A stretch of 64,000 nucleotides of DNA from Phenylobacterium sp. Root700 (GCF_001429025.1 NZ_LMHT01000035.1:357584-421583); one strand, 5' to 3'. Numbered from the stretch's first letter, positions 8,636 through 16,708 are shown. Numbers and translations: made by a program. The notes: generated by a model from the sequence alone, not told the origin.

Positions 8636-8973
8636 CAAGCTTCCGCCTTCGCGCGCTTCCAGCCGATCTTCTTGGTGAGCATGAAGGTCACGTCGGCCAT
8701 GCCGGCGAAATCGCCAGCGATCTTCTGCATGACCGGAGTGCCGACATCCTCGCCGAACTGACCCATGTCGCGGACGTCGATGATCTCGACATAGCGATAG
8801 GGCGGCTTCTCCTCGGAACCGAGCAGGCCGGTGGTCTTGAAGACCTCGAACTTACGAATCGAGGCCAGGCCGTTGACGGTCGGCAGGTCGACAGCGCGCG
8901 CCCAGGCCTCGTAGTCCGCAACCTTCACGCCCGGCTTCAAGTTGAAGAATGCGATGATGCGCGTCGTGGCCAT
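8635..8973 (-). CDS. REDY-like protein HapK family (dimeric alpha-beta barrel)
   Basis: A 112-residue protein whose pattern (FFNLKPGVKVADYEAWARAVDLPTVNGLASIRKFEV, TTGLLGSEEKPPYRYVEIIDV, then an FAGMADVTFMLTKKI end) matches the REDY-like HapK family, small alpha-beta barrel proteins first noted in prodigiosin-type gene clusters and common in alphaproteobacterial catabolic operons. The chemical role is unsettled. It is the first gene of an 11-gene minus-strand operon. A GGAGGG ribosome site lies just before the ATG, and the 24-bp repeat at 9019-9042 lies 46 bases upstream, so it is probably controlled by the GntR-family protein of this window. Confidence 0.75.
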   Translation of the reverse strand: MATTRIIAFFNLKPGVKVADYEAWARAVDLPTVNGLASIRKFEVFKTTGLLGSEEKPPYRYVEIIDVRDMGQFGEDVGTPVMQKIAGDFAGMADVTFMLTKKIGWKRAKAEA

Positions 8974-9018
8974 GGGCCGTCCCTCCTGCCGCGACAGGGT
9001 GCGCCCCTGTCATGCGAT

Positions 9019-9042
9019 AAATGATATAAACGTATACCATTT
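9019..9042. promoter_or_regulatory. 24-bp operator repeat, copy 1 (HapK operon promoter)
   Basis: AAATGATATA-AACG-TATACCATTT: ten-base arms, nine of ten positions complementary, four-base spacer. It lies 46 bases before the ATG of the HapK-like gene in an AT-rich island within GC-rich DNA. Likely operator of the GntR-family regulator at 17880. Confidence 0.75.
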
Positions 9043-9120
9043 GACATGGGAACCCTTTTTCCAGGCGATCACATCAAGATCGGGGACTCCCTTTGTGGGC
9101 CAGGACGACGGGGCTTCGAC

Positions 9121-9144
9121 AAATGACCTACATATATACCATTT
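9121..9144. promoter_or_regulatory. 24-bp operator repeat, copy 2 (methyltransferase promoter)
   Basis: AAATGACCTA-CATA-TATACCATTT. The right arm is perfect and the left arm differs at two positions from the consensus. It lies 56 bases before the chosen ATG of the methyltransferase gene. Two copies 102 bases apart, one per divergent operon, suggest each promoter is controlled separately. Confidence 0.7.
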
Positions 9145-9199
9145 GATCTGAAAGCTGGTTTGCGCGAAGTTGGATGCAGAGACTGAGGAGATCGGCCCC

Positions 9200-10429
9200 A
9201 TGGACGGTTCAGGCGACCTGAAGAACGCTGGCCCCGCGCAGAACTATGACGGCCCCCCGGACTACCGAGTCGTCGGGCGGCACGGCGTCTTCCCCCAAAC
9301 CAGCCATGACGAAATCGCGCGGCTGAACTTCCTCGCGCACATGAACCGCCACCTCTCGACGCGAGTCATGCCGCACGTGAAAACCGCGTGGGATCAGCGC
9401 GCCGAACCGAAATTCCAGAAGGACGCCGGCCGCGCGCCCAGCGACCGTCATGAGGTCCGCAAGGCCCTGCTGAAGGATCCGACCTTCCAGACTTGGTCAG
9501 CGCTTCGCCGCATGACCATGGAGCAGCGCCAGCAAGCCGGCCGCTGGACCACCATCCGCCAGGCCGAGGCCCTCGCCGCCCAGACCCGCGACCTGACCGA
9601 GGGCGACGCTCGCCTGCAACTGAACCCCGCCCTGCCGATCCCGCGCTATGTCTCGGCCGTCGACCACCACTGCATGCCGGGCAGCTATCATACCGAACTG
9701 TTCCCGGGCGACGTCTCGGGGGCGGCCAACTACGACCACGCCATCTTCGCGACCACCGGCGGCATGCTGGGGCGCTATTCCGACGGCGGCGGACAGGCGG
9801 TGGTCAAGTGGGTGGCCAAGAACCTGCCCGACCTGAAGCCGACGCGGATCCTCGAGATCGGCGCGACGCTGGGCCAGAACCTCGTGCCGATCGCCAAGGC
9901 GTTCCCCGAGGCCGAGGTCGTCGCCGTGGACGTCGGCGGGCCGGTGCTGCGCTATGGCCTGGCGCGGGCCAAGTCGATGGGCGTGGAGAACCTCACCTGC
10001 GTCCAGGCCGACGGCTCGGACCTGTCGATGTTCCCCGATGAGAGCTTCGACTGGATCCAGACCACCATGTTCCTGCACGAGCTGTCCTACAGCTCGATGC
10101 GCGCGATCTTCAGCGAGACCTACCGCCTGCTGAAGCCCGGCGGCGTGGTCCTGCATGTGGAGCAGCCGCAGTACGCCGCGGGCATGCCGCTGTTCGAACA
10201 GGCGATGCGCGACTGGGACGCCTTCTACAACAACGAGCCGTTCTGGAGCACGCTGCACGAGATCGACATCGACGCCTATCTGACGACGGCGGGTTTCGAC
10301 GCGGGCAAGCTGATCCATGGCGGCGTGACCGCGGTGGTCGAGAAGGAAATCTTCCCCGACGCCGCCGACGACGACAGCGAAGACTACGGCCGCAAGGCCG
10401 CGTGGCATGTGATCGGAGCCCGTAAGTGA
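9200..10429 (+). CDS. Class I SAM-dependent methyltransferase with N-terminal extension
   Basis: A 409-residue protein with a C-terminal Rossmann methyltransferase domain: motif I ILEIGATLGQN (about 217-228), acidic VVAVDVGG, then CVQADGSDLSMFPDESFDWIQTTMFLHEL and YRLLKPGGVVLHVEQPQY. The first 180 residues resemble no domain I recognise and contain an SAVDHHCMPGSYHTE segment. I start at the ATG at 9200, preceded by GAGGAG nine bases upstream; a TTG at 9170 would add ten residues but lacks a site. The 122-residue gene follows with a four-base overlap (GTGA). It would transfer a methyl group to O, N or C of the pathway compound; the substrate is unknown. Confidence 0.85.
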   Translation: MDGSGDLKNAGPAQNYDGPPDYRVVGRHGVFPQTSHDEIARLNFLAHMNRHLSTRVMPHVKTAWDQRAEPKFQKDAGRAPSDRHEVRKALLKDPTFQTWSALRRMTMEQRQQAGRWTTIRQAEALAAQTRDLTEGDARLQLNPALPIPRYVSAVDHHCMPGSYHTELFPGDVSGAANYDHAIFATTGGMLGRYSDGGGQAVVKWVAKNLPDLKPTRILEIGATLGQNLVPIAKAFPEAEVVAVDVGGPVLRYGLARAKSMGVENLTCVQADGSDLSMFPDESFDWIQTTMFLHELSYSSMRAIFSETYRLLKPGGVVLHVEQPQYAAGMPLFEQAMRDWDAFYNNEPFWSTLHEIDIDAYLTTAGFDAGKLIHGGVTAVVEKEIFPDAADDDSEDYGRKAAWHVIGARK

Positions 10430-10794
10430 GCGTACAGGAAGCCCTTCTGCGGGCGTCGAACAAGCCCGCCGGCAAGCGTCCCTATTTCCTCGACCACGAG
10501 GTCGAGCGCGTCCTGGCCATCACCATGGCCGCGGTTCAGGAACTGGCGGTCGCGCGCGAACGGATCGACACGCTCGAGCGTCTGCTGGAGCGCAAGGGCC
10601 TGGTGGCCCGCGACGAGATCGAGGCCTTCGAGCCGACCCCCGACCAGGCCGCCGAGCGCGGACTTTGGATGCAGGAATACCTCGCCCGCGTGCTGCGCAT
10701 CGTCCAGCAGGAGGCCGAGGCCGTAGAGGCCACCGCCCAGGGCGACCTCTATTCGGAAGAAGTCGCCATCGAGATCGCAGAAGGCAAGGCGTGA
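10426..10794 (+). CDS. Hypothetical helical protein, 122 residues
   Basis: Not recognised. The GTG start overlaps the methyltransferase stop (GTGA), and its own stop overlaps the next start (GTGA), so expression is coupled to both neighbours. The sequence is acidic and predicted mostly helical, with a heptad-like stretch LAITMAAVQELAVARERIDTLERLLER (about 31-57) that could form a coiled coil, and no signal peptide or membrane segment. A subunit or partner of the methyltransferase is possible because of the coupling. Confidence 0.7.
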   Translation: MSVQEALLRASNKPAGKRPYFLDHEVERVLAITMAAVQELAVARERIDTLERLLERKGLVARDEIEAFEPTPDQAAERGLWMQEYLARVLRIVQQEAEAVEATAQGDLYSEEVAIEIAEGKA

Positions 10795-11303
10795 CCACCG
10801 GTCCGGCCGCGCACGCGATCTCCAGCCTGATCCGCGCGGCGGTCTTCGTCCGCGACCTGGACCGGTCCACGGCCTTCTATCGGGCGCTGGGATTCGACAC
10901 GGTCTATTACGAGGGCGAACTCGATCCGGCCTCCACGGCCGCGGCCCTGCATACGCCGGCGAGCACCACAGCGCGGTGCCGTATCCTGAAGAACGCCGGT
11001 GCCCCCAATTTCGGGATGGTCGGTCTGTTCGAGTTGGATGGACCGCCCCTGGAGCCCCTGCCCTTCGCCTATGGACCTCCACGGCTCGGCGAGACGGCGC
11101 TGGTCTTCTACGCCAGGCCGATCGACGCGGCGGTGGCGGCGGCGCGCAAGGCCGGCGCCAGCTGGTCTCCGGACCCCAGCCTGTTTGTCATGCCCCATCG
11201 CCAGCAGAAGGAAGTCTGTCTGCGTGACCCGGACGGGGCCTTGATCAACCTGATTGAACGCGACCCGGCCGAGCAGAACTCCACCCAGCCGGTCGCGGCC
11301 TGA
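10791..11303 (+). CDS. VOC superfamily (glyoxalase/dioxygenase-fold) protein
   Basis: A 170-residue vicinal-oxygen-chelate protein. SSLIRAAVFVRDLDRSTAFYRALGFDTVYYEGEL is the first beta-alpha-beta unit, and LGETALVFYARPIDAAVAAARKAGASW plus EVCLRDPDGALINLIER the second; the late Glu in LINLIER is a usual metal ligand. Such proteins are metal-dependent isomerases, dioxygenases or binding proteins. The GTG start overlaps the preceding gene by four bases, and the much longer frame extending upstream is out of frame with that gene. It ends the methyltransferase operon, two bases before the convergent DUF1330 stop. Confidence 0.85.
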   Translation: MTTGPAAHAISSLIRAAVFVRDLDRSTAFYRALGFDTVYYEGELDPASTAAALHTPASTTARCRILKNAGAPNFGMVGLFELDGPPLEPLPFAYGPPRLGETALVFYARPIDAAVAAARKAGASWSPDPSLFVMPHRQQKEVCLRDPDGALINLIERDPAEQNSTQPVAA

Positions 11304-11305
11304 TC

Positions 11306-11608
11306 CTAGGTCAGGCCAGGCGCCTCGATCAGCAGGACCTGGCACTCGGCGATCCCCTCCCGCATCGTCTTTGCGGCCTGGTATTCGGGGCTGTTCCAGA
11401 AGGCTTGGGCCGTGGCGCGATCCGGCCACTCCGAGATGACCACCGAACTGCCCTCGCCCCACGGGCCTTCCAACGACACCGCGCCGGGCGCGCGCACGAC
11501 GTAGCGGCCGCCGAACTGCGTGATCAAGGCGGCGGCGACCTTGGCGTACCCCTCGACGAAGGCCTGACGATCCTTGAGTTGGGCGGTGACGATCATATAG
11601 GCGGGCAT
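11306..11608 (-). CDS. DUF1330 family protein
   Basis: A 100-residue alpha-beta barrel protein. MPAYMIVTAQLKDRQAFVEGYAKVAAALITQFGGRYVVRAPG, then VVISEWPDRATAQAFWNSPEYQAAKTMREG, is the typical DUF1330 pattern (dimeric ferredoxin-like fold). The ATG at 11608 gives the usual family length; the frame remains open a little further upstream. Function in this family is poorly defined. It is transcribed alone and divergently from the two-domain VOC gene; the perfect 24-bp repeat at 11646 lies between them, so both are likely regulated together. Confidence 0.85.
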   Translation of the reverse strand: MPAYMIVTAQLKDRQAFVEGYAKVAAALITQFGGRYVVRAPGAVSLEGPWGEGSSVVISEWPDRATAQAFWNSPEYQAAKTMREGIAECQVLLIEAPGLT

Positions 11609-11645
11609 GCGTGTCCTCTGTTGCCAACGGCGCGGCGGTAAGCTC

Positions 11646-11669
11646 AAATGATATAGAAGTATATCATTT
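11646..11669. promoter_or_regulatory. 24-bp operator repeat, copy 3 (perfect dyad)
   Basis: AAATGATATA-GAAG-TATATCATTT: both ten-base arms are exactly complementary, the best copy in the window. It lies between the DUF1330 start (38 bases away) and the VOC start (22 bases away) and probably controls both. Confidence 0.78.
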
Positions 11670-11690
11670 CAAGCCATGTGAGATCGCCTG

Positions 11691-12575
11691 ATGAAGCTGT
11701 TGCGCGCCGCGACCCTGACCACGCCCGATCCCGAAGCCACCGCCGCGCGCTACGCCGAATGGTTCGACTACAGCGTCGTTGATCGCGGTGTGGTCGACGC
11801 CGGTCTCGCCGCCAGCTGGGGCTGCCCCGGTTCGGCTGGAAAAGCCTATGTCGTCGCCCAGCCGGCCTCCGGCGCCGACGTCTATCTGCGCTTCGTCCAG
11901 GGCGACGGGCACCCCGATTACCGGCCGCTGCGCACCTTCGGCTGGGCCGCCATCGAGATCTGCGTGCAGGACGTCCTGAAGGTGAACGAGCGCATGGCGC
12001 GCTCGCCGTTCGAGATCATCGGCCCGCCCAAGCAGCTCGACGGCATGCCCACGATCTTCCCGATGCAGGTGAAGGGCCCGGACGGCGAGATCGTCTACCT
12101 GACCGAGATCCGCGGCGACCTGCCGGCCTATGACCTGCCGCGCGCCGGGTCTGCGATCGACAAGCTGTTCATCCTAGTCATGGGCTGCTCAGACCTGCGG
12201 GCCTCGCTAGACTGGTTCAAGGACCATGTCGGCCTGGAGTTCGGCCGCGAGCTGGACATCATCTACACCATGCTCAACCACGCCTTCGACCTGCCGATGG
12301 ACCACAAGCACACCATCGTCACCGGGGTGCACGAACGCGACGTGTTCCTGGAGTTCGACCAGTATCCGCAAGGCGCCACGCCGCGTCCGGGCCCTGCCGG
12401 CGAGCTGTCGCCGGGCATCGCGCTCTGCACCCTGAAGCATCCCGACTTCGACAGCGTGAAGGGGCCGTGGATCAGCCAGCCCGTGCGCCGCGACGGCCCG
12501 GTCTATGGCGGCGGCCGCGTCGGAACCCAGCGCGCGCCGGACGGAACCCTGGTCGAGATCGTCGAGATCGTCTGA
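11691..12575 (+). CDS. Two-domain VOC superfamily protein (extradiol dioxygenase-like)
   Basis: A 294-residue protein with two VOC modules: about 1-140 (KLLRAATLTTPDPEATAARYAEWFDY, GPDGEIVYLTEI) and 150-290 (IDKLFILVMGCSDLRASLDWFKDHVGLEFG, GTQRAPDGTLVEIVEIV). The two-domain layout is that of extradiol ring-cleavage dioxygenases and some isomerases, but the usual His-His-Glu metal set is not plainly visible, so activity is uncertain. It opens a three-gene operon with coupled stops and starts (TGATG to the next gene) downstream of the perfect operator. Confidence 0.82.
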   Translation: MKLLRAATLTTPDPEATAARYAEWFDYSVVDRGVVDAGLAASWGCPGSAGKAYVVAQPASGADVYLRFVQGDGHPDYRPLRTFGWAAIEICVQDVLKVNERMARSPFEIIGPPKQLDGMPTIFPMQVKGPDGEIVYLTEIRGDLPAYDLPRAGSAIDKLFILVMGCSDLRASLDWFKDHVGLEFGRELDIIYTMLNHAFDLPMDHKHTIVTGVHERDVFLEFDQYPQGATPRPGPAGELSPGIALCTLKHPDFDSVKGPWISQPVRRDGPVYGGGRVGTQRAPDGTLVEIVEIV

Positions 12576-13573
12576 TGACCGTTCACAACGAGGTGGTGCT
12601 GGCCCGGCCCGTCACCGCCAAGCCCGGCGCCGGCGACTTCGCGGTCGTCGAGCGGAGGGCCCCGAACATCGGCGAACGCGAGATCCTGGTCCGCGTCGCC
12701 TACCTGTCGCTCGATCCCTATATCGGCTCGCGCCTGCGCGGAAAGCACATGGGCGAGCCCGCCCCCGCGCCCGGCGAAAGCCTGCCCGGCTTTTGCGTGG
12801 GCGAGGTGGTCGCCTCCCGCCATCCCGACTTCGCCGTCGGCGATCATGTGGTTGGCGAATGCGGCTGGAGCGAGCTTGGCGTCATGGCCGGCGACCAGGC
12901 CCGCAAAGTCGATGCGAGCCTGCCGCTGTCGGCCCATCTCGGCGTCCTCGGAATGCCCGGCCTGACCGCCTGGGCAGGCGTGACCCAGCTCGCCAAGGTG
13001 ACCGCCGGCGACGTGTTCCTGGTCGATGCGGCGGCCGGCGCCGTTGGGGGCGCAGCGGGCCAGATCGCCCGCAACCTCGGCGCGCGCGCAATCGGGATCG
13101 CGGGCGGGGCGGCCAAGTGCGACCTGGTCCGCGGCGCCTACGGTTTCGAGGCGTGCGTCGACTACAAGCAGCCCGGCTGGCAGGACGCCGTAAAACTCGC
13201 CTGCGAGCGCGGCCCCAGCGTCCACTTCGAGAATGTCGGCTTGTCCGTGCTGCAATCGGTCATGCCGATGCTGCGCGACTATGGGCGCGTCGTGCTCTGC
13301 GGACTGGCCGAGCACTACCAAGTTGAGGGACCGCCGGCCTCGCTGCCGATCGGCGCCATCATCGGGAAACGCGCCCAGATGCTGGGCCTCGTCGTCTATG
13401 ATTTCTATCCCCGCCTGGACGAGTGGCTCGCCCTCGCCACGCCTTGGCTCGCCGAGGGGCGGCTGACCTATGTCGAGGACGTCGCAGGCGGTCTCGCCGC
13501 CGCCCCCGCCCATTTCGAGAAACTGATGGGCGGCGACAACATCGGAAAATCCATCGTGAAAGTGGCGCCATGA
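12575..13573 (+). CDS. Zinc-independent medium-chain NADP-dependent oxidoreductase (PTGR/CurA-like)
   Basis: A 332-residue quinone-oxidoreductase-type protein related to prostaglandin/curcumin reductases. The N-terminal catalytic domain has YLSLDPYIGSRLRG and PGFCVGEVVASRHPDFAVGDHVVG; LGMPGLTAWAGVTQLAKVTAGDVFLVDAAAGAVGGAAGQIARNLGA is the Rossmann nucleotide site, where the first glycine motif reads AGAVGGAAG. These enzymes reduce the double bond of alpha,beta-unsaturated ketones or acids with NADPH and lack the zinc cysteines, which are also absent here. The ATG at 12575 overlaps the VOC stop by one base. Confidence 0.9.
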   Translation: MTVHNEVVLARPVTAKPGAGDFAVVERRAPNIGEREILVRVAYLSLDPYIGSRLRGKHMGEPAPAPGESLPGFCVGEVVASRHPDFAVGDHVVGECGWSELGVMAGDQARKVDASLPLSAHLGVLGMPGLTAWAGVTQLAKVTAGDVFLVDAAAGAVGGAAGQIARNLGARAIGIAGGAAKCDLVRGAYGFEACVDYKQPGWQDAVKLACERGPSVHFENVGLSVLQSVMPMLRDYGRVVLCGLAEHYQVEGPPASLPIGAIIGKRAQMLGLVVYDFYPRLDEWLALATPWLAEGRLTYVEDVAGGLAAAPAHFEKLMGGDNIGKSIVKVAP

Positions 13574-15198
13574 GCCCGACCCGACATTTCGCCCAGGTCG
13601 ACGGCCGCCGGGTCCACTATCGGCGCTGGGGCGAAGGCCCGGTGGTGCTCGCCGTCCATGGCTCGCCGCAGTCCTCACGCGCCGTGGCCAACCAGGCCGC
13701 CGCCTTCGCGGCCCGGGGTCTTTGCGTGATCGCGCCGGACACCCCCGGCAATGGCCTGTCCGATCCGCTCCCCGGCGAGGCGCCGAGCACCGAGGACTAC
13801 GCCAAGGCGCTGATCGCCTTCGCCGACGAACTGGGGCTGGGCCGCGTGGGCTTGTATGGCTTCCACACCGGGGCTTCGAGCACCTGCGGGTTCGCGGCCC
13901 TGGCGCCAGGCCGGGTCAGCGCCGTGGCTTTCGACGGCCTGCCCTGCTGGACGAACGAAGAGCGCGCCGAGTTGCTGGCCAACTATCTCACGCCCTTCGC
14001 CCCCACCTGGGACGGCTCGCACATGGCCTGGCTGTGGGCGCGCCTGGAGGAGCAGACCGTGTTCTTCCCCTGGCATCAGCCGACGCCGGCGGCCCGCATG
14101 GACTACGACGTCGCCCCGGTCGCGGCCCTGCACGCCAACGCCATCGACTTCCTGGACGCTGGGGACGCCTATCGCGCGCCCTACGCCTCGGCCTTCAGCT
14201 TCCGGCCCGAAGACTGGCTGGCCCGCATTACAGCGCCGATGTTCCTGGGCGTGACCGGCGGCGACCCGCTTCGGGTGCATCTGACGCGCGGGCCGCTCGC
14301 GCCCCTGCCCTCGTCGGTGTTCGAAACCCAGGCCGAGTTGATCGAGGCGGCCGGCGTTCACCTTGCGGCCCATCCTGGCGATGTCGCCCCGCCTCCCAAA
14401 CCAGCGGGCGTAGCGCCTGACGGGCTAAGCCGCGGCTTCGCCTCCGCCGGTGGAAAGGCGCTGGCCTGGCAGGGCCGCCTCGCAGGGGACGGACGGCCGC
14501 TGGTCTTGCTGCATGAGGCCGGCGGTTCGAGCGAAACCTTCGCCCCGGCCCTGGCGACGATCGGCGACAGACGTCCTGTCGCGGCGTTCGATCTGCCCGG
14601 CCACGGGGCCTCGGGTGACGACTGGCCGACCGCGCCGCAGACCGTGGAGGCGCTGGCCGATGTCATCGCCGCCGCCTGCCAGGCCCTGGGGTGGTCGGAG
14701 TTCGACGTCGCCGGGCTGCACCTCGGCGGCCAGATCGCGGCCGAGTTGGCCCGCACCGGCCGCGCCAAGAGCGCCGCGACCCTGGGCGTAGCCCGCTACT
14801 CGCCCGAGGAAGCCCAGCGTCTGATCGCCGAGGGCGCGCCCTCGCTGACCGCGGAATGGGACGGCGCCCACCTGGTCCGTGCGATCCGCATCGCCCGTTG
14901 GGAGCGGCTGTTCCACCCCTGGTTCCAGCGAGATCGGGCCCACGCCCGGCCGCAAGGCGATCTGGACCCGGCGGCCGTCCACGCGCGAGCCGTCGCGCTG
15001 CTCAAGGCCAATGAGCGTTGGGCCAGCGCCCTGCGCGCCCAGGCCTCCTACGCGTTCACCGCGCCGGCGGGCCTCAAGGTCTTCGCCGTGGCCGATGACG
15101 CCCTGTCGACGCCCGCGGCCATCGCGGTGCTGGGACTGCCCGCCACCGCCTTGCCAGCCGATCCGGCCAGCTGGGCCGAGGTCCTGGCCGACCTCTAG
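13570..15198 (+). CDS. Tandem alpha/beta-hydrolase-fold protein with His at both nucleophile elbows
   Basis: A 542-residue fusion of two alpha/beta-hydrolase domains: about 1-275 (VVLAVHGSPQSSRAVANQ, IAPDTPGNGLSDP) and 285-542 (LVLLHEAGGSSETFAPALATIG, AAFDLPGHGASGDDWP). The elbows that normally read GxSxG are YGFHTGAS (His99) and AGLHLGGQ (His384), so neither half has the usual serine. GxHxG elbows occur in some bacterial hydrolase-like families, so this may be an uncommon subgroup, not a dead protein. The ATG overlaps the oxidoreductase stop (ATGA). It ends the operon before a strong hairpin. Possible roles are C-C or ester hydrolysis by a different mechanism, or binding. Confidence 0.85.
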   Translation: MSPTRHFAQVDGRRVHYRRWGEGPVVLAVHGSPQSSRAVANQAAAFAARGLCVIAPDTPGNGLSDPLPGEAPSTEDYAKALIAFADELGLGRVGLYGFHTGASSTCGFAALAPGRVSAVAFDGLPCWTNEERAELLANYLTPFAPTWDGSHMAWLWARLEEQTVFFPWHQPTPAARMDYDVAPVAALHANAIDFLDAGDAYRAPYASAFSFRPEDWLARITAPMFLGVTGGDPLRVHLTRGPLAPLPSSVFETQAELIEAAGVHLAAHPGDVAPPPKPAGVAPDGLSRGFASAGGKALAWQGRLAGDGRPLVLLHEAGGSSETFAPALATIGDRRPVAAFDLPGHGASGDDWPTAPQTVEALADVIAAACQALGWSEFDVAGLHLGGQIAAELARTGRAKSAATLGVARYSPEEAQRLIAEGAPSLTAEWDGAHLVRAIRIARWERLFHPWFQRDRAHARPQGDLDPAAVHARAVALLKANERWASALRAQASYAFTAPAGLKVFAVADDALSTPAAIAVLGLPATALPADPASWAEVLADL

Positions 15199-15221
15199 AT
15201 CCGGGAAATCGGCAAAGAAAA

Positions 15222-15250
15222 AGGGCGGCGATGGCATCCATCGCCGCCCT
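15222..15250. terminator. Bidirectional terminator hairpin
   Basis: A perfect 13-bp stem beginning AGGGCGGCGATGG with a CAT loop, between the convergent hydrolase and MFS genes. Read on the minus strand it is followed by a run of five T and then CTTT, a good Rho-independent signal for the MFS gene; on the plus strand the T-tract is weaker. Confidence 0.85.
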
Positions 15251-15276
15251 ATCTATTTGAGCCGTCTGGCCTGCGA

Positions 15277-16581
15277 TCAGGCCGGCTTGGCGTCGGCGAT
15301 CTCCTCGGCGCGCGCCACCGCCTCGGTCACCGTCACCGGCTCGAACTTGCGATAGCGTCCCAGGCAGAGCAGCAGCACCGCCCCGATCAGGAACAGGGCC
15401 GCCGACATCAGCAAGGGCTGCGCGTAGGAGCCGCTCTTGTCGTAGGCCATGCCGAAGACGACCGGACCGATGCCCGCGCCCAGGGCGAAGAAGCCATAGA
15501 GCGAGCCATAGATGCCGCTGTAGCTCTTCATCCCGAAGTAGCGCGCCACCAGGAAGGCCATCAGGTCATATTCCACACCGGCCGCGAAACCGATCATGAT
15601 GATCGTCACCGCCGCCATGGTCGCGTCGATGTGGCCCTGGGCGATGATCCAGCAGGCGATAGCCGGCGCCGCCAGCATCACGAAGGCCACGCCGGGCGCC
15701 CAGATGCGGTCGATCAGCCAGCCGCCGATGATCCGGCCGGCGATCACCGACAGACCGATCAACGAGGCCAGGGTGACGACCTGTTGTCCGGCGAAACCCG
15801 CCGACTTCAGGATGTTCTCCATGTTCGGGATCGGCCCGCCGACCGCGAAGGAGATCGGGATGAAGGCGAAGGCCAGCACCCAGAAGCGCCACGTCCGCAG
15901 CGCCTGGCCAAAGGTCAGGCCGGGCGACTGGGCCCGACGCGCGACCTCGGCGGCCCTGCGCTCGGCGGCGCTCTCAGTGGCCGCGCCGACGTCGCGGAAG
16001 CAGAAGAAGGCGATCGGCCACGAGATCAGCAACGGCAGGGCGCCCAGCACGACATAGGCCGTGCGCCAGCCATAGTCGTTGATCATCCATGCGATCAGCG
16101 GCTTGGCCATGTAGCCGAACAGGCCGGTCCCCAGCAGGGCCAGGCCCAAGGCCAACCCCTTGCTGACGTCGAACCAGTTGTTGACCGCCCGCGTCCAGGT
16201 GATCGGCAAGGTGCCCGCCCCGGCGACCGCGACCAGCACCCAGCTGGCGTAGAACAGCTCGATCGAACCGTTGCCGAGCGCGAAGGTCATGAAGGACAGG
16301 CCAAACAGCGGCACCGAGATCAGCACCACCTGACGAACCCCGATGCGGTCGGCCAGTAGGCCGATCAGCGGGCTGGCGATCAGGACCGCGGCGGTCATGA
16401 TCGACAATCCGCCCATCATCTGGGCGAACCCCCAGCCGAATTCCTTGGCCAGTTCCGGCGCCAGCGAACCGAGCGAATAGAACGGCAGCGGAGAGAGGCC
16501 GAGGCCAATGCCCAGCATCGCCGACATGACGATGGGCCAGCCCTTCTTGAACTCGCCTGCACCTTTAGCGTCCGCCGCCAT
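15277..16581 (-). CDS. MFS transporter (monocarboxylate/oxalate-formate-like)
   Basis: A 434-residue inner-membrane carrier with about 12 hydrophobic segments. Between segments 2 and 3 is GLLADRIGVRQVVLI, the MFS signature loop, and a second copy is GGWLIDRIWAPGVAFV after segment 8; a charged loop (about 200-220) separates the halves. The overall style (SYSGIYGSLYGFFALGAGIGPVVFG near the C-terminus) recalls OFA/MCT-type carboxylate carriers. It is a single gene with an AAAGGACGG ribosome site and operator copy 4 lying 36 bases upstream, so it likely takes up or exports a pathway acid. Confidence 0.9.
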   Translation of the reverse strand: MAADAKGAGEFKKGWPIVMSAMLGIGLGLSPLPFYSLGSLAPELAKEFGWGFAQMMGGLSIMTAAVLIASPLIGLLADRIGVRQVVLISVPLFGLSFMTFALGNGSIELFYASWVLVAVAGAGTLPITWTRAVNNWFDVSKGLALGLALLGTGLFGYMAKPLIAWMINDYGWRTAYVVLGALPLLISWPIAFFCFRDVGAATESAAERRAAEVARRAQSPGLTFGQALRTWRFWVLAFAFIPISFAVGGPIPNMENILKSAGFAGQQVVTLASLIGLSVIAGRIIGGWLIDRIWAPGVAFVMLAAPAIACWIIAQGHIDATMAAVTIIMIGFAAGVEYDLMAFLVARYFGMKSYSGIYGSLYGFFALGAGIGPVVFGMAYDKSGSYAQPLLMSAALFLIGAVLLLCLGRYRKFEPVTVTEAVARAEEIADAKPA

Positions 16582-16616
16582 CCCCCGTCCTTTCAGGGCC
16601 TACGTTGAGGCCCGGC

Positions 16617-16640
16617 AATTGATATAACTCTATACCATTT
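16617..16640. promoter_or_regulatory. 24-bp operator repeat, copy 4 (MFS promoter)
   Basis: AATTGATATA-ACTC-TATACCATTT, one mismatch per arm against the perfect copy. It is placed 36 bases before the MFS start codon, within the expected promoter. Confidence 0.72.
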
Positions 16641-16708
16641 GCGCTTGGTCGCGGCCCTCTGGCAAGCGACGTTTGTCGAACCGTCACGCGAGATGGTGCG
16701 GCCCTTTC

